Notes under the pieces: generated by a model | What the model saw: only the letters and a program-made list of their open reading frames with translations | Told to the model about the DNA's origin: nothing | Databases searched by the model: none | Shown here: positions 1 through 5,036 of the stretch, piece after piece | Layout of the letters: each line of letters starts with the position of its first letter | How positions within the stretch are numbered: position 1 is the stretch's first letter | Position numbers and translations under genes: made by a program | NCBI GenBank assembly: GCA_030642005.1 | Contig: DAOWOP010000111.1 | Coordinates: 1-8,413 of the forward strand | Origin: Planctomycetales bacterium | GTDB lineage: Bacteria; Planctomycetota; Phycisphaerae; SM23-33 | Reading direction: 5' to 3' | DNA: 8,413 bases

Positions 1-224
1 CCTCGGCGACAGAGGACAATGCCCTTCTTGTGCTCGCGGGTCAACTCGTCAAGGGAGTCTATTGCTCTGACCTCCGTCTTTCCACCGAGACTTGCTATCG
101 TTTCGGCAAGGCGCCTCGCGCCGGCCAGTTCGATCTCCAGCGCGTCTTTCTCCACTGCGATCAGACAGCAGTCGTTTTCTCCGGTCAGTACGACAAAAGG
201 TTGTTGCGTATCTGAATTTTGCAT
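1..224 (-). CDS. Unrecognised protein, N-terminal part only
   Basis: An open frame runs leftward from an ATG at 224-222 to the window edge without a stop, giving the first 74 residues of a longer protein. The start has a good ribosome binding site, AAAGGA, about 6 bases upstream. The protein begins MQNSDTQQPFVVLTGENDCC and continues with an acidic, helix-prone stretch rich in Glu, Ala and Leu and a later KKGIVLC segment. Alternating hydrophobic strands and helices suggest a small alpha/beta domain, and the Cys pair at residues 19-20 stands out. I do not recognise the family. The gene lies about 100 bases downstream of the tRNA-Ser gene on the same strand. A GATAAT-like -10 box on the minus strand at 254-249 could serve it, but I see no matching -35 box. 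That it is a real gene is fairly sure; its function is unknown. Confidence 0.7.
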   Translation of the reverse strand, partial: MQNSDTQQPFVVLTGENDCCLIAVEKDALEIELAGARRLAETIASLGGKTEVRAIDSLDELTREHKKGIVLCRR

Positions 225-324
225 GGTTCGTCCTTTCTTTGTCTTTTGATTATCGCCTGGCGGTGATTGCCGCGGCGATTTGCGGAGGATTCATTTTTTC
301 GGTCCGGCTGCATGGAACTCTCAA

Positions 325-411
325 CGGTAGGGGTGGGATTCGAACCCACGGTGGACTCGCGCCCACACCGGTTTTCAAGACCGGATCCTTCAGCCACTCG
401 GACACCCTACC
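325..411 (-). tRNA. tRNA-Ser (anticodon UGA)
   Basis: Read on the minus strand, this is a complete class II tRNA. The 7-bp acceptor stem pairs GGTAGGG (411-405) with CCCTACC (332-326), followed by discriminator G at 325. The D arm carries TCCGAGTGGCTGAAGGA. The anticodon arm is CCGGT-CTTGAAA-ACCGG, giving anticodon TGA, which reads UCA and other UCN serine codons. A long variable arm folds as GTGGGC-GCGA-GTCCAC, as expected for tRNA-Ser. The T arm is GTGGG-TTCGAAT-CCCAC. The 3' CCA is not encoded, since GTTGA follows the acceptor stem, so it must be added after transcription. All stems pair without mismatch apart from a possible G-U in the variable arm, so the gene looks functional. Confidence 0.97.
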
Positions 412-504
412 GAAGTTGCTGAAAACGCAGAAAAACCCTGTCCCTGTCGGACGAGGCTTTCGTACAACTTGACCAGTTGCCATCTTCAGCCCACTGAATA
501 CCGC

Positions 505-533
505 CGGATACCACCGCTGTCCGATAACGTCAA
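505..533 (-). promoter_or_regulatory. Possible sigma-70 promoter for tRNA-Ser
   Basis: On the minus strand, TTGACG (533-528) and TATCCG (510-505) are separated by exactly 17 bases. The -35 box matches the consensus at five of six positions; the -10 box keeps only its TAT start. Transcription would begin near 498 and give a leader of about 87 bases before the tRNA at 411. This is the best candidate I see for driving the tRNA gene. The poor -10 box keeps confidence low. Confidence 0.3.
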
Positions 534-621
534 GTATTTTGTGTAATTTCTTCAAGCAGCGGGTGCGTCCCATTTGAGCAGGCGGATCGTGGTTAAGCGT
601 TGAAAAACCTCCACTCGGCAT

Positions 622-680
622 AAAGCCGACGGATTGCTATCCGTGGGAGAGCTACCGACGGATAGCAATCCGTCGGCTTT
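622..680. repeat. Perfect 23-bp palindromic element (REP/BIME-like)
   Basis: Arms 622-644 and 658-680 are perfectly complementary over 23 bp and flank a 13-base loop (645-657). Each arm is itself nearly palindromic. The left arm holds ACGGAT-TGCT-ATCCGT (6-bp stem); the right arm holds CCGACGGAT-AGCA-ATCCGTCGG (9-bp stem). The DNA or RNA can therefore fold either as one long hairpin or as two adjacent short ones, like the paired inverted units of BIME/REP elements. It sits inside the decayed activator frame and looks like an insertion. There is no T-run to suggest a terminator and no flanking target duplication that I can recognise. Confidence 0.85.
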
Positions 681-801
681 GGATTTAGCAATCACACGCT
701 CGGCGAGCAACGGGATGTCCTCACGCTTCTCCCGCAGGCTGGGCGGTTTGAGGGAGATAACCGACGGTGCATCGTCCACCGAAAAAAAAATGTCATTACA
801 G

Positions 802-830
802 TTGACAAGCCTCTGGACCGATGTTATTAT
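802..830 (+). promoter_or_regulatory. Strong sigma-70 promoter of the operon
   Basis: A perfect -35 box TTGACA (802-807) and -10 box TATTAT (825-830, five of six consensus bases) are separated by the optimal 17 bases. Transcription should start near 836-838, leaving a leader of about 125 bases before the first gene at 963. It is the only near-consensus promoter I see ahead of the operon. Its -10 box overlaps the inverted repeat at 827-846, so it is probably repressible. The promoter lies within the degraded activator frame on the other strand. Confidence 0.8.
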
Positions 831-846
831 GAACGTGGGTTCATAA
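827..846. promoter_or_regulatory. Inverted-repeat operator over the -10 box and start site
   Basis: TTATGAAC (827-834) and GTTCATAA (839-846) form a perfect 8-bp dyad around the 4-base spacer GTGG. The left half-site covers most of the -10 box and the centre falls at the expected transcription start. A bound dimeric repressor would therefore block RNA polymerase. The half-site spacing of about one helical turn, centre to centre, fits a helix-turn-helix or winged-helix dimer. The cognate regulator is not encoded in this window. Confidence 0.7.
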
Positions 847-882
847 CGAGATGACTATGATAAGACCCCGGTTACAACGGAT

Positions 883-911
883 AGTATCAGGCCGGCAGGG
901 CAACTGATATT
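883..911 (+). other. Hairpin in the operon's 5' leader
   Basis: In the leader RNA, AGTATCAG (883-890) can pair with CTGATATT (904-911), eight pairs including one G-U. Inside it GCC (891-893) pairs with GGC (899-901) around a GGCAG loop. Part of the left arm (ATAGT, 881-885) could instead pair with ACTAT at 854-858, so two folds compete. It lies about 40 bases before the Shine-Dalgarno sequence and resembles no riboswitch class that I recognise. It may only stabilise the message. Confidence 0.35.
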
Positions 912-962
912 GCAGAGTGGCGCAGGTTTGTAATCTGTGTCAGCCGCAAAAGGAGATTTATT

Positions 963-1154
963 ATGCCACAAGGTGATGGAACAGGACCGACAGGTAAGGG
1001 GCCGCGAACCGGCAGAGGGCTTGGACCCTGCGGCGGCGGTCAGGGTCAGGGTCAGAAGCCCGGCCGCGGACAAGGTCGCGGGCAGGGGCAAGGCCAAGGT
1101 CGCGGGCAGGGCCAGGGACAAGGTCGCGGTGGCGGCCGCGGAAGAAACAAGTAA
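963..1154 (+). CDS. DUF5320-like small Gly/Gln/Arg-rich protein
   Basis: This 63-residue protein opens with MPQGDGTGPTGKGPRTGRG and then GPC, the signature N-terminus of DUF5320 proteins, which are found next to COG1433 and COG1149 proteins in anaerobes. From about residue 24 it is a low-complexity tail of Gly, Gln and Arg, built from the 8-residue repeat GQGRGQGQ that is encoded by three 24-base tandem units (1071-1142). The C-terminal coiled coil of its neighbour at 1191 is missing, so this is a short form. A single Cys (residue 23) lies just after the signature. No signal peptide or membrane segment is visible. The ribosome site AAAGGAG ends 8 bases before the ATG and fixes the start. It is the first gene after the promoter, with a leader of about 125 bases. 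Its role is unknown; a scaffold or RNA- or protein-binding role is only a guess. Confidence 0.85.
   Translation: MPQGDGTGPTGKGPRTGRGLGPCGGGQGQGQKPGRGQGRGQGQGQGRGQGQGQGRGGGRGRNK
1071..1142 (+). repeat. Three in-frame 24-base tandem repeats
   Basis: Units at 1071-1094, 1095-1118 and 1119-1142 each begin CAAGGTCGCGG. The first two differ at only a few bases; the third diverges in its second half. They encode the GQGRGQGQ protein repeat. A shorter 6-base repeat, GGTCAG three times, lies just upstream at 1038-1055. Because 24 is a multiple of three, gain or loss of a unit would keep the frame and only change the tail length. Confidence 0.85.
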
Positions 1155-1190
1155 AAAACTCTATTCCAGTTTGCAGAAAGGAGTAAAATC

Positions 1191-1589
1191 ATGCCAGGTG
1201 GAGATGGAACAGGCCCAGGTGGAATGGGATCGATGACAGGACGCGCAGCCGGTTATTGCGCCGGGTACCCGGTTCCGGGATACATGAATCCGGTTTCCGG
1301 ACGCGGTTTTGGTGGTTTCGGTCGCGGACGCGGCGGCGGTTGGGGTTGGCGCAACCAGTTCTATGCAACCGGCCTGACCGGTTGGCAGCGCGCGGGGATG
1401 GGTGTTCCCGCATACGGTATGCCGCCGGCATATCCGACGCCCTACGCCGCGCCATTTGGCCCGACTCAGACAGTCGAGCAGGAACTGGATGCGCTGAAGG
1501 GACAGGCCGAGTACTTCGAAGACGCCCTGGAAGGCATCAGGAAACAAATCGAAGAACTCCAGTCGCAGGCTCCTGAAAAGGCCAAATAA
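1191..1589 (+). CDS. DUF5320 family protein with C-terminal coiled coil
   Basis: This 132-residue protein starts MPGGDGTGPGGMGSMTGRAA, the full DUF5320 signature, followed by GYCAGYPVPGYMNP. The middle (about 36-56) is Gly/Arg/Trp-rich, and residues 57-92 are Tyr/Pro-rich. The end (about 95-125) is a clear coiled coil, beginning ELDALKGQAEYFEDALEGI, with hydrophobic residues at heptad spacing. The coil matches, in the same register, the C-terminus of the NifX-like protein at 1676, which suggests that the two proteins associate. The ribosome site AAAGGAG lies about 7 bases before the ATG. The gene is 36 bases after the short DUF5320 gene, and the shared signature points to duplication. Family function is not established; its genomic partners are metal-sulfur cofactor proteins of anaerobes. 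There is a single Cys at residue 23. Confidence 0.9.
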   Translation: MPGGDGTGPGGMGSMTGRAAGYCAGYPVPGYMNPVSGRGFGGFGRGRGGGWGWRNQFYATGLTGWQRAGMGVPAYGMPPAYPTPYAAPFGPTQTVEQELDALKGQAEYFEDALEGIRKQIEELQSQAPEKAK

Positions 1590-1661
1590 CCGACACCACA
1601 ACAATTAGCACAACCGGGGTGGCAGCAGAAAGTGTGTAGCCTCGATTGGTGCGCTCTTACG

Positions 1662-1669
1662 GGAAAGGA
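1662..1669 (+). promoter_or_regulatory. Ribosome binding site that selects the ATG at 1676
   Basis: GGAAAGGA is spaced 6 bases from ATG 1676. The ATG at 1670 directly abuts it and would leave no spacing. A GTG at 1646 in the same frame has no such site, and the residues it would add do not belong to the family. ATG 1676 gives MNIAITATG, the expected start of a COG1433 domain. Confidence 0.75.
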
Positions 1670-1675
1670 ATGGTT

Positions 1676-2365
1676 ATGAACATAGCGATTACCGCAACAG
1701 GGCCGTCATTGGATGCGAAAGTCGATCCTCGTTTTGGGCGGTGTCCGCATTTTCTGATTGTTGACACCGACACTATGGAGTTTGAGGCCTTGGAAAATCC
1801 CAACCTGTCGCTTGGCGGCGGTGCGGGTATCCAATCGGCCCAACTGATGGCGGAAAAGGGTGTGCAATTCGTCCTGACGGGCAATTGCGGACCCAATGCG
1901 TACCAGACACTCTCGGCTACCGGTATCGACGTGATTATCGGATGCAGCGGTACTGCCGCAGACGTGGTTGAACAATTCAAGGCGGGTCAATTAAACGCCG
2001 CCGGCCAGCCCAGTGTAGCAAGCAAGTTCGGTGTATCCGGTACGCAAAGTCAGGCTCAGCCGGAAGGACTACAGCAGCCACCGATGATGGGTGGAGGAAT
2101 GGGCATGGGACGTGGAATGGGCCAAGGCCAAGGCGGTGGTATGGGCCGTGGCGGCGGTCGGGGCATGGGCGGAGGCAGAGGTCGCGGCCAGGGCATGGGG
2201 GCTGCTTTTGACCAGGGACCCGCCCCGATACCGCAACAGCAGGCCCAGGGTCCGACCAAAGACGACGAACTGGACATGCTCAAGCAGCAGGCTGATGCAA
2301 TGAGCCGGCAGATGCAGCAAATGCAGGAACGAATAAAGCAGTTGGAACAGGAATCAACTCAATGA
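1676..2365 (+). CDS. NifX/COG1433 (orange-protein-like) cofactor carrier with Gly/Met-rich linker and coiled coil
   Basis: The protein has 229 residues. Residues 1-105 are a dinitrogenase iron-molybdenum cofactor (NifX/NifB-type, PF02579) domain: MNIAITATG, then DPRFGRCPHFLIVD (17-30), the GGGAGIQSAQLMAEKGV helix, TGNCGPNA (68-75) and IIGCSGTAADVV (87-98). Cys22, Cys71 and Cys90 are candidate ligands. Such domains carry metal-sulfur clusters; the Desulfovibrio orange protein binds a Mo-Cu cluster. The usual family member stops near residue 120. Here a Gly/Met/Arg-rich linker (about 136-175, with repeated MG and RGMG) and a terminal coiled coil (about 197-227, ELDMLKQQADAMSRQMQQM) follow. The coil is the same type as that of the DUF5320 protein at 1191, so this looks like a NifX-DUF5320 tail fusion. 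The stop overlaps the next start as ATGA, implying translational coupling to the ATPase. The exact cofactor is unknown. Confidence 0.9.
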   Translation: MNIAITATGPSLDAKVDPRFGRCPHFLIVDTDTMEFEALENPNLSLGGGAGIQSAQLMAEKGVQFVLTGNCGPNAYQTLSATGIDVIIGCSGTAADVVEQFKAGQLNAAGQPSVASKFGVSGTQSQAQPEGLQQPPMMGGGMGMGRGMGQGQGGGMGRGGGRGMGGGRGRGQGMGAAFDQGPAPIPQQQAQGPTKDDELDMLKQQADAMSRQMQQMQERIKQLEQESTQ

Positions 2366-3219
2366 AGATAGCAATCGCAAGCGGCAAAGGCGGAACGGGC
2401 AAAACGACGGTTGCGACGAACCTGGCTTACGTGGCCTCGCGCAACGGACAAAGCGTAGCATATCTCGACTGCGACGTTGAGGAGCCCAACGGCCACATCT
2501 TCCTGAAACCGGAGATTAGCGAGAGCAAGCCCGTCGGCAACCTGATTCCTGAGGTTGACGAGGCCAAGTGTATCCATTGCGGCAAGTGCGGCGAGATATG
2601 CCAGTACAGCGCGATCGTCTGTGTGGGCGAAAAGGTGCTGGTCTATCCCGAGCTTTGCCATGGTTGCGGCGGCTGTGCGCTGGTCTGCCCGGTCGATTCG
2701 ATTACCGAAACTCTTCGGGAATTGGGCAAGTTGGAGACGGGCCAGGCCGGTCCAATCCGATTTGTGCAAGGCTTGCTGAATATCGGCGAGGCGATGAGCC
2801 CTCCGCTGATCAGAGAGGTCAAGGCCGCTGCGCCCGAAGTGGACCTGGTAATCGTCGATGTCCCGCCGGGTACTTCCTGCCCTGTCATTGAAAGCGTCAA
2901 AGATTCGGATTTTGTGCTTCTTGTAACCGAGCCGACACCGTTCGGCCTGAATGATTTGAAACTGGCTGTCGAGATGATTCGCGCCTTGAAGCTGCCCTTT
3001 GGCGTGGTTATCAATCGCGCCGACGTAGGCGACCGGCAGACACAGTCTTATTGCCGATCGAACCGGATCGAAATACTCGCCGAGATCCCCGACGACCGTC
3101 AGATCGCCGAGGCTTATTCCCGTGGCGAGATGGCGTGCGAGGCGATTCCAAAATACGGGTCGGTGTTTGCCCGGTTGCTAAGTGACATCGGCGAAAAGGT
3201 GAGGATGAATGCAGGATAG
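2362..3219 (+). CDS. MinD-superfamily ATPase with inserted 2[4Fe-4S] ferredoxin domain (COG1149)
   Basis: The 285-residue protein begins MKIAIASGKGGTGKTT, a deviant Walker A motif of the MinD/Mrp class (residues 8-16), followed by the switch I-like DCDVEEPN. A bacterial ferredoxin insert at about 66-112 holds two full CxxCxxCxxxC clusters, Cys70/73/76/80 and Cys99/102/105/109, the second followed by Pro. The Walker B/switch II segment is VIVDVPPGTSCP (163-174), with the conserved Cys173. LLVTEPTPFGLNDL and VINRAD complete the fold. Length and order fit COG1149, cytosolic ATPases thought to assemble or transfer Fe-S clusters; two of them accompany the orange protein in Desulfovibrio. It overlaps the NifX-like gene by 4 bases and the next small gene by 11. 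Its paralogue at 7251 is the last gene of the operon. Confidence 0.95.
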   Translation: MKIAIASGKGGTGKTTVATNLAYVASRNGQSVAYLDCDVEEPNGHIFLKPEISESKPVGNLIPEVDEAKCIHCGKCGEICQYSAIVCVGEKVLVYPELCHGCGGCALVCPVDSITETLRELGKLETGQAGPIRFVQGLLNIGEAMSPPLIREVKAAAPEVDLVIVDVPPGTSCPVIESVKDSDFVLLVTEPTPFGLNDLKLAVEMIRALKLPFGVVINRADVGDRQTQSYCRSNRIEILAEIPDDRQIAEAYSRGEMACEAIPKYGSVFARLLSDIGEKVRMNAG

Positions 3220-3388
3220 GGATTGGCCTGATACCAAGCGGCTGCCGGATAAAGAGCCGACCGACGGAAAGTATAGGCTGGATAACCCATGGGGCTATTG
3301 GTGCTGGTGGCGAGAAAAGTACTTCAATCAGACCAACCAGGAAAGAATCTATACCTTCTCATGTGGACGTAGGAGCAGGCGGAAGTGA
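3209..3388 (+). CDS. Small Trp-rich protein of unknown function (59 residues)
   Basis: The ATG at 3209 follows a good ribosome site (AGGTGAGG, about 4 bases upstream) and lies 11 bases inside the end of the ATPase gene. Its TGA at 3386-3388 overlaps the GTG start of the methyltransferase as GTGA. Such tight packing, with no other gene in this 165-base space, argues that it is translated. The protein starts MQDRDWPDTKRLPDKEPTDG. It then has an unusual aromatic core, NPWGYWCWWREKYF (about 31-44), and a basic end, CGRRSRRK. Two Cys residues (36 and 54) and five Trp in 59 residues are notable. There is no signal peptide or long hydrophobic helix. I do not recognise it. It could be a small binding partner of either neighbour; it could also be a non-functional spacer. 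Confidence 0.6.
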   Translation: MQDRDWPDTKRLPDKEPTDGKYRLDNPWGYWCWWREKYFNQTNQERIYTFSCGRRSRRK

Positions 3389-4197
3389 ACCGCTTCGTTT
3401 ATAACTCGAAAGAATTCCTGGATGAGCTCGAAAACAGTCCTCACCACGTGGGAGAGGTAAGATTCCTGCAATCGATTACCAAACCGGGGATGCGTGCATT
3501 GGATGTCGGGGGCAACAGGGGCGTGACGGCCGTTGCCATGGCCAAACAGGTCGGTAACACAGGACGCATCTATGCCTTCGAACCTGTGCCGGAATACTAC
3601 GCGGAACTGAACGAGAACCTGTCGCGTAACGGCGTGGAAAACGTAAGCGCCCACATGCTGGCCCTAAGCAACCGGACGGGACGTATCCGGTTCTACAAAC
3701 ATGGGGAGGGAAGCGGCATCACGGCGACCGAGGACGCCGAGATGATCTGGGTGGAAGCTACGACCATAACAGACTTCTTTGCGGACCAGGACATCGATAG
3801 AATCGACCTTATAAACCTGGACTGCGAAGGCAGCGAACTGCTCGTTTTTCAGGGCGCGAAAGCCATTCTGGAGGAGCAATCGCCGCATATCTTCTGTGAA
3901 ATCCATCATGGTTATCTCAAAGACCTGAAGCAGTCAATCAAGGACGTCGTAGGTTTTCTGAAAGAAATCGGCTATAATGTTCAGCCTCTTCAGATGGACG
4001 AACGGGACGCGGAAACAAGTTTTGAAGAGTGCTCGCACATACACGCTGTAAGATTAGGGGTCCAAAACAGGCCCAAAGCGATCAGGAAAGAGATAGGCGA
4101 CCTGAACGACGGAATGTCTGCCGGCACGCTCAGCGTCCCTACGATACAGAAGCCGAAGGAATTCAAGGAAGAACGGAAGCGGACAAGCAAGAACTGA
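3385..4197 (+). CDS. FkbM-type SAM-dependent methyltransferase
   Basis: This 270-residue protein is a class I methyltransferase of the FkbM type (PF05050). Motif I is ALDVGGNRGVTAVAMA (38-52), the acidic ribose-binding residue lies in YAFEPVPEYYAELNENL (63-79), and the family-typical DLINLDCEGSELLVFQGA follows at 141-158. IFCEIHHG closes the core. FkbM enzymes O-methylate sugars, polyketides or other small molecules; no substrate can be read here. The last 40 or so residues are a polar, Lys/Glu-rich tail (KEFKEERKRTSKN) outside the fold. Translation starts at GTG 3385, with AGGAG 9 bases upstream; the start overlaps the stop of the 59-residue gene. FkbM enzymes are not usual members of orange-protein or COG1149 clusters, so this gene and the small one before it may be a later insertion. 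Confidence 0.88.
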   Translation: MNRFVYNSKEFLDELENSPHHVGEVRFLQSITKPGMRALDVGGNRGVTAVAMAKQVGNTGRIYAFEPVPEYYAELNENLSRNGVENVSAHMLALSNRTGRIRFYKHGEGSGITATEDAEMIWVEATTITDFFADQDIDRIDLINLDCEGSELLVFQGAKAILEEQSPHIFCEIHHGYLKDLKQSIKDVVGFLKEIGYNVQPLQMDERDAETSFEECSHIHAVRLGVQNRPKAIRKEIGDLNDGMSAGTLSVPTIQKPKEFKEERKRTSKN

Positions 4198-4220
4198 ACG
4201 AGAGAAACAGGAGACTGAAA

Positions 4221-4415
4221 ATGCCTATTTTTGAGTATCAATGTAAAAAATGCGGCCACGTGACGGGCTTTCTGGAAAAGGCCGGCGGCAGAAAGGCCCA
4301 CGCGTGCGAGAAGTGTGGATCCGGCAAGACCGATAAGGTATTCTCGACCTTCGCCGCAAAGTCCGGCTCCTCTGGCGGGGCGAGTTGTCCGACGGGGACA
4401 TGCCCGCTTTCGTAA
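4221..4415 (+). CDS. FmdB-type zinc ribbon protein
   Basis: This 64-residue protein begins MPIFEYQCKKCGHVTGFLEK, the typical FmdB/COG2331 start, with zinc-ribbon pairs Cys8/Cys11 and Cys29/Cys32. A Ser/Gly linker leads to the tail SCPTGTCPLS, which adds Cys56 and Cys61. Proteins of this type were named after a putative regulatory gene for formamidase. They likely bind zinc or a metal-sulfur centre, but the real role is not settled. The ATG at 4221 has AGGAG with 7 bases of spacing. The upstream in-frame extension is the end of the methyltransferase gene read in another frame and is not used. It sits 23 bases after the FkbM gene and 27 before the next methyltransferase. The extra C-terminal Cys pair could let it take part in thiol or metal exchange, which is inference. 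Confidence 0.9.
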   Translation: MPIFEYQCKKCGHVTGFLEKAGGRKAHACEKCGSGKTDKVFSTFAAKSGSSGGASCPTGTCPLS

Positions 4416-4442
4416 CAGACGTAGGGAGCAAGGAAAGACGGT

Positions 4443-5009
4443 ATGGCCGGAGAGAATTTACCGGAAAACTTCTACGAGAAGATCAAGCCGCGTTTGCATA
4501 AACGGATCAGCCGCGAGTTACGTCTTGCCGGTCACGTTCTCGACCTTGGGTGTGGGGCATGTGAACTCGTGCAGTATCTGGCCCGGACATATCACCAGCG
4601 TGTTACCGGCGTCGATATATCAGGCGGAAGTTTTCCAAGGCGTCGCCATACATCCGATGGCCGACGGTTTGGGTGCATCCGAAAGAATGCAAAACGCTTG
4701 GGATTCGCCAGAACCGGGACCCATGACGCGGTGGTTATGATGTGGGCCCTTCACGAGATGGAACATCCCGATGCGATCCTGGACGAAGCATACCGTGCCC
4801 TTCGTCCTGGCGGGGAAATATTGATTGTCGATTTCCCCCGTGGTTCCCTGGCCCAGACACTCTGGAATGAAGATTACTACCGCCCAGACCAGATCAATCA
4901 AATGCTGATTACCGCAGGTTTCGCCGAGGTTCGTGCCAAACTTATTGAACGGAAACAAATCATCTGGGCGAAGGGTTTTCGCCCGGCGGCGGATAACGGG
5001 AATACATAG
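4443..5009 (+). CDS. Class I SAM-dependent methyltransferase (type 11)
   Basis: The 188-residue protein shows a class I methyltransferase core: motif I HVLDLGCGACELVQYLA (31-47), the acidic residue in VTGVDISGG (54-62), motif IV in DAVVMMWALHEMEHP (95-109), and the post-motif YRALRPGGEILIVDFPRG (117-134). It is shorter than many type 11 enzymes. The strand and helix between GVDISGG and NAKRLGF are compact and Arg-rich (FPRRRHTSDGRR), but the frame is intact and I see no frameshift. WALHEMEHP recalls UbiE/COQ5-like enzymes acting on small molecules; the substrate is unknown. A thiol or metal-linked substrate is possible from context only. The ribosome site AAGGAA lies 7 bases before ATG 4443. 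It follows the zinc ribbon by 27 bases and precedes the flavoprotein by 27. Confidence 0.9.
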   Translation: MAGENLPENFYEKIKPRLHKRISRELRLAGHVLDLGCGACELVQYLARTYHQRVTGVDISGGSFPRRRHTSDGRRFGCIRKNAKRLGFARTGTHDAVVMMWALHEMEHPDAILDEAYRALRPGGEILIVDFPRGSLAQTLWNEDYYRPDQINQMLITAGFAEVRAKLIERKQIIWAKGFRPAADNGNT

Positions 5010-5036
5010 GTCGAAAAGACCATAGGAATAAAAACT

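Larger units (their letters stand above)
552..854 (-). pseudogene. Decayed fragment of a sigma-54-dependent AAA+ activator
   Basis: This minus-strand frame stays open from a TAG at 857-855 to a TGA at 554-552 but has no credible start, ribosome site or full domain. Its core, about 785-681, reads PPSLREKREDIPLLAER followed by VIAKSK. This matches the NtrC/PspF-family AAA+ segment usually seen as LPPLRER-EDIPLLAEHFL, just after the sensor I region. The residues before it (NDIFFS, where the family has DLFFRLN) fit less well but lie in the right order. Directly after VIAKS the frame runs into the perfect palindrome at 622-680. It then continues as EVFQRLTTIRLLKWD, which faintly recalls the next family helix and the ...YDWPGNVREL block; the GNVREL part is absent. 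The Walker A, Walker B, GAFTGA and DNA-binding parts are missing. Its orientation is divergent from the operon at 963, the place where such a regulator sits in Desulfovibrio orange-protein clusters. The core match is convincing; the two ends are uncertain. Confidence 0.6.

Noticed and set aside
918..932. A TGGCGC...TTTGTA string in the leader that recalls a sigma-54 -24/-12 promoter
   Set aside because: The -24 half is fair, but the invariant GC of the -12 box is absent at the right spacing. The sigma-70 promoter at 802-830 is far better.
937..1236. A second open frame of about 99 codons across both DUF5320 gene starts
   Set aside because: It is a by-product of the repetitive GC-rich sequence, has no ribosome site, and conflicts with the two DUF5320 genes, which have clear signatures and ribosome sites.
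1646..1675. An upstream GTG start for the NifX-like gene
   Set aside because: The added residues are not part of the family, and the ribosome site at 1662-1669 lies within this stretch, positioned for ATG 1676.
4620..4720. A suspected frameshift or deletion in the second methyltransferase, because its central part is short and Arg-rich
   Set aside because: The frame is continuous, and motifs before (GVDISGG) and after (DAVVMMWALHEM) are both intact in the same frame, so it is better read as a compact variant.
5009..5021. GGTC-gaaaa-GACC hairpin before the flavoprotein gene as a regulatory element
   Set aside because: Only 4 bp of stem, and it includes the previous gene's last base; it is too weak to call.
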